Source: Cryptomeria japonica
Lineage: Eukaryota > Streptophyta > Pinopsida > Cupressales > Cupressaceae
Assembly (NCBI RefSeq): GCF_030272615.1
Contig: NC_081415.1
Span: 375,487,392-375,551,391 of the forward strand
Direction: 5' to 3'
DNA: 64,000 nt
The notes under the pieces are model-generated. The model was not told the DNA's origin and did no database searches. It saw nothing but the letters and a program-made list of their open reading frames with translations. A program made the translations under genes and the position numbers. Position 1 is the stretch's first letter. Each line of letters begins with the position of its first letter. Positions 60,234 to 64,000 of the stretch are shown piece after piece.

Positions 60234-61217
60234 AAACAAGTAAACCCTTCGACGGTTGATCCGAATGAAGAAAGGTTTTTGAGGGATTTGAGTAGGCTTA
60301 ATACTAAACCTCATTTTACCCCACCAAAATATGATGGGAAGTTGGATTCGGATGAATTGATGGATTGGATCTCGAAAATGGAGAAATATTTTAATTTTGA
60401 AAACACTGCAGAAGAAAGGAAGGTGAAATATTTATGTACCCAGTTGAAAGGTCATGCATCTCTTTGGTGGGAACATTTGCAAGTTGATAGACAAAGAAGA
60501 GGTAAAGAGAAGATTAAGACATGGGATCAGATGAGTGCTAAGTTGAAGTCAAAATTTATGCCAGTTGATTATCAAGTGAATCTGTTTTGGAAGTTGCAGA
60601 ATTTGAGATAGAAGGAATCTATTGTGAAGGAATACACTGAAGCATTTTACAAGTTGAACATCAGATCTGGACATGTTGATGATGAAGTTGAACATGTTGC
60701 AAGATATTTGAATGGATTATGGGTGTCTATACAAGATGAGCTTAGTTTGATCAAATTAGAAAGTGTTAAGGAGTCTTAACAATCTGCCCTAAAGGCAAAA
60801 GAGAAGCTAAGCAAAAGACATGAGCAAAGGCAGAGAGGTAGAGGTGGAAGGTTTATTGGAGGTAGGTTTCAAGGAGGAAGAGGATATACTGAAGGTAGAG
60901 GAATCTGTACAAATCAAACCAAGGACAAGGAAGTGAACAAAGAAGGTAATTCATATCGGAAGAAGGATAGAAATTTCTACCGGAGGAGAGAACCGGATGG
61001 CTACCAGAATAAGAATTTTGGAAGACAAGACAAGAGAACATTCATAGGAACTTGCTATAAGTGTGGAGGAGAAGGACATCGTACTTTCAAGTGTAAGAAG
61101 ACAGATAATACTGAAAGAGCAGTAGTGATGGAAGAAAACCCCATCGGATCAAATAATAAACCGAAAGATGGAGAACTGTTGATGATGAGGAGAGCTTTGT
61201 GTCATACCAGAAGATAG
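60234..61217 (+). pseudogene. gag: gag of the chromovirus
   Basis: The Ty3-type gag core is at 60,300-60,770: FTPPKYDGKLDSDELMDWIS, then YLCTQLKGHASLWWEHL. An arginine/glycine-rich stretch follows (~60,830-60,900), then one CCHC knuckle, CYKCGGEGHRTFKC (61,054-61,095). Stops at 60,609-60,611 (a glutamine is likely, CAG to TAG) and ~60,777 break the frame. The true start is not clear: the frame is open only from ~60,216 and has no ATG before 60,279. Confidence 0.8.
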
Positions 61218-64000
61218 GAAGAGCCCTTACAGAGGAAGAATTTGTTCAAGACCAGATGTAAGGTATTTGGTAAGTGTTGTAAAGTTGTTATTGATAGTGG
61301 TAGTTCAAATAATCTTATTTCAGAAGAGATGGTGAATAAGTTGAATTTGGAGAGATTGAAACACCCTAAGCCTTATCAAATAGCATGGATTCAAGATGAA
61401 CATAAGTTATTAGTAAATTAGAAATGGTTGGTGAAATTGAAATTTTGGAATTATCATGATGAAGTCTTGTGTGATATTATGCCTATGGATATTTGTCATC
61501 TTTTGTTGGGTATACCTTGATAGTTTGATAGACAGGAAGTACATGATGGGAGGAAGAATGCATACACTATTGTGGCCAATGGGATGAAGAAAACCTTTTT
61601 GCCTTTGGAGGAACCTTTGAATAATGAAGTTTGTACGAATGCTAGAATCTACTTGGTAGATAGAAGGAAATTCCTGGATGGATTGAAACATTAGACTATG
61701 TGTTTTGCCTTAATTCCTAAGAAGACTGAGAATCCGGATCATGAAGAGGAACAACTGGAAGAGATCAAAGATTTGCTGATAGAATATGAAGACATCATTT
61801 CAGATAATGTACCTGATAGATTACCACTTGTGAGAAGTATCAGTCATTGCATGGACATGGTTCCCGGAGCTAGTTTTCCTAACAAAGTTGCACACCGGAT
61901 GACACCGGCAGAGAATGAAGAACTAAATAGACAAGTGCGGGAGTTGTTGAAGAAAGGTTTGATCAGGGAAAGTCTGAGCCCTTGTGCATTACCAGTAGTA
62001 TTAGCACCTAAGAAGAATGAAGAGTGGAGACTGTGTACTGATTCCAAAGCAATAAACAAGATCACAGTGAAATACCGGTTTCCTTTGCCTAGGATAGATG
62101 ACATAATGGACTGTTTGAGTGGAGCCAAATACTTTACAAAGATAGATTTGAAGAGTGGATTTCATCATATCAGAATTAGAGAAGGAGATGAGTGGAAGAC
62201 AACAATTAAGACAAATGAAGGATTGTATGAATGGTTGGTGATGTCTTTTGGGTTAACTAATGCACTAAGTACTTTCATAAGGCTGATGAATGAGGTATTG
62301 AAGAAATTATTGGGTAAGTTTGTTATTGTATATCTGGATGACATTCTGATTTTTAGTAAGAAAAAAGAGGAGCATTTGTTGCATTTGAGACAAGTTTTGC
62401 ACAAGTTGAGAGAAGAAAAGTTGTTGATAAATATCAAGAAGTGTACTTTCATGAAGGATGAGTTAGTCTATTTGGGATTTGTGATATCTGAGGATGGTTT
62501 GAAGATGGACCTTGAGAAAGTAAAAGCAATCGTTGAGTGGCCTACATTGGGAAGCATTGGAGAGGTAAGATCATTTCATGGATTGGCTAGTTTTTAATGA
62601 AAGTTCATCAAAAATTTTAGTTCAGTTTGTAACCCTCTGACTGAGACCATGAAGGGAGATCAGAAGGAATTCAAGTGGACCACCAGAGAAAACAAAATTT
62701 TTGAACTATTGAAGCAGAAAGTGACTGAGAAACCCATGTTACCTTTACCGGATTTCAATAAAGTATTTCAAGTGGATTGTGATGCAAGTGGAACAACAAT
62801 AGGAGCAATCTTGAGTCAGGAAGGGGGAGTAGTACTAGCTTATTCTGGTGAGAAGATGAATGATGTCTGGAGGAGATATTCAGTGTATGATCAGGAGTTT
62901 TATGCCATATTTCAAGCCTTGAAGAAATGGAGACATTACATGTTGCCTAAGGGGTTTGTGTTGTACACAAATCATCAAGCTTTGCAGTATTTGAATAGTC
63001 AGAGTAAGTTGAATCAGAGACATATGAGATGGGTAGAATTTTTACAGAGTTACACCTTTGTGTTGAAGCATAGAAGTGTAAAATCTAACAAAGTTGTTGA
63101 TGCATTAAGTGGGAGAAGGAATTTGCTGACAGAGATGAGAGTGACAGTATTAGGATTTGAAGAATTGAAGACTTTGTATGATGATGACCCGATTTTTGCT
63201 AAACCTTGGAAAGCATGTAGAGAACTAGTTATGGTAGACAAAATCAAGTGGTTGGATTACTTCATTTAGGATGGGATGTTATTCAGATGAGTTTAGTTGT
63301 GCATACCTAAGAGTTCTATGAGGGAGAATCTGATAAAGGAGAAACTTAGTGGGGGATTAGTTGGACTTTTTGGTATTGATAAAACGGTAGCATTGGTGAG
63401 TGAGCAGTATTCTTAGCCCTAGATTCATAAGGATGCTAAGAAATATGTGCAAAGTTGTAGAGTTTGTCAAGTTGCAAAGGGTAGTAGTCAGAATGTGGGA
63501 TTGTATAAACCTTTGACAATACCGATAAGACCTTGGGAGGATAGAATCATGGATTTCATACTTGGATTGCCTAAAACACTGAGAGGGAATGATTCCATAT
63601 TTGTGGTAGTGGATAGATTCTTGAAGATCTCTCATTTCATACCTTGTAAGAAGACATCAAATGCATTACATGTAGCAGACCTATTTTTCAAGGAACTAGT
63701 GAAATTGCATGGATTACCTAAGAGCATAGTTTCAGATAGAGATACTAAGTTTGTTGGCTATTTTTGGAGAACACTTTGGAAGAAGATGAAGAAAGATTTG
63801 AAGTTTAGTTCTACTTTTTATCCACAGACTAATGGACAGACAAAAGTAGTTAACCGGAGCTTAGGAAATTTGTTGAGATGTTTAGTTGGAGATAAAACCG
63901 AAAGTTGGGATTTCATCCTTGAACAAGCAGAGTTTGCCTACAACAATTTATTAAATAGGAGTACCGGAAGAACATCTTTTGAGATTATTACCAAAATGAA
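61218..64000 (+). pseudogene. pol: pol of the chromovirus, cut by the window end
   Basis: Protease: VVIDSGSSNNLI (~61,287). RT: 61,698-62,597 open, with YLDD at 62,331-62,342 and GDEWKTTIKTNEGLYEWLVM; the DEWKT form suggests a CRM- or Galadriel-like chromovirus. RNase H: 62,649-63,269, with VDCDASGTTIGAIL and YTNHQALQYL. Integrase: HHCC region near 63,400-63,480 with stops, D at 63,552 (MDFILGLP) and D at 63,735 (VSDRDTKF). The third catalytic position (63,843-63,845) is AAA, lysine, instead of glutamate. Stops also at 61,518, 61,692 and 62,596. The integrase C-terminus and any chromodomain lie beyond the window. Confidence 0.85.

Overview
The window is nuclear DNA from a land plant with a large, repeat-rich, AT-rich genome. 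I see one plausible host gene in 64 kb, an early-nodulin-93-like (ENOD93) gene with four exons. Almost everything else recognisable is transposable-element sequence, much of it nested and decayed. The mix (a ~20 kb Tat-type Ty3/gypsy element, chromoviruses, gag-only non-autonomous elements, a decayed L1-type LINE, a tRNA-derived SINE) fits a gymnosperm or another large-genome plant. The species assignment is inference.

Layout. 1-2.9 kb: AT-rich, nothing recognised. 3.0-5.4 kb: a long inverted-repeat (foldback-like) structure whose loop carries a tandem duplication rich in CCCTAA-like hexamers; a SINE with a 14-bp target-site duplication sits in its left arm. 5.77-6.55 kb: the ENOD93-like gene, missing one base in its last exon relative to the family. 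6.6-6.8 kb: a 94-bp tandem repeat that is inverted relative to sequence just upstream of the gene. 7.9-10.08 kb: LINE remnant (- strand). 10,085-18,992: a complete LTR element (- strand, TSD AAGGA, Met-tRNA primer site) with a zinc-knuckle gag and, where pol would be expected, a long unrelated ORF. 20.1-24.1 kb: a primer-site/LTR remnant and a decayed Tat-like gag (- strand). 25,000-31,652: a non-autonomous relative of the giant element. 34,550-54,416: the giant element, with 5-bp TSD CTTGC, LTRs of ~1.15 kb, gag, protease, G-patch, RT, two RNase H domains and integrase. Its pol is split by a nested chromovirus remnant (44,446-46,758, TSD CCAAA). An antisense ORF encoding a plant mobile domain (PMD) plus a coiled coil lies before the 3' LTR. 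55.3-59 kb: two more PMD fragments in opposite orientations, one tied to the 3' end (PPT and LTR start) of another Tat-like element. 59.2-64 kb: the 5' part of a chromovirus that runs off the window.

The most interesting structure is in the giant element and its relatives. An antisense PMD gene sits between integrase and the 3' LTR. Short palindromic motifs are iterated a few hundred bases upstream of the sense gag ORF and, on the other strand, upstream of the antisense PMD ORF. The gag-only partner keeps the LTR, primer site, tandem repeats and palindromes but no pol, as expected of an element mobilised in trans. A second Tat-like element has a different short motif at the corresponding place. 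All pol genes seen here carry stops, frameshifts or a lost catalytic residue, so no copy in the window looks autonomous now.
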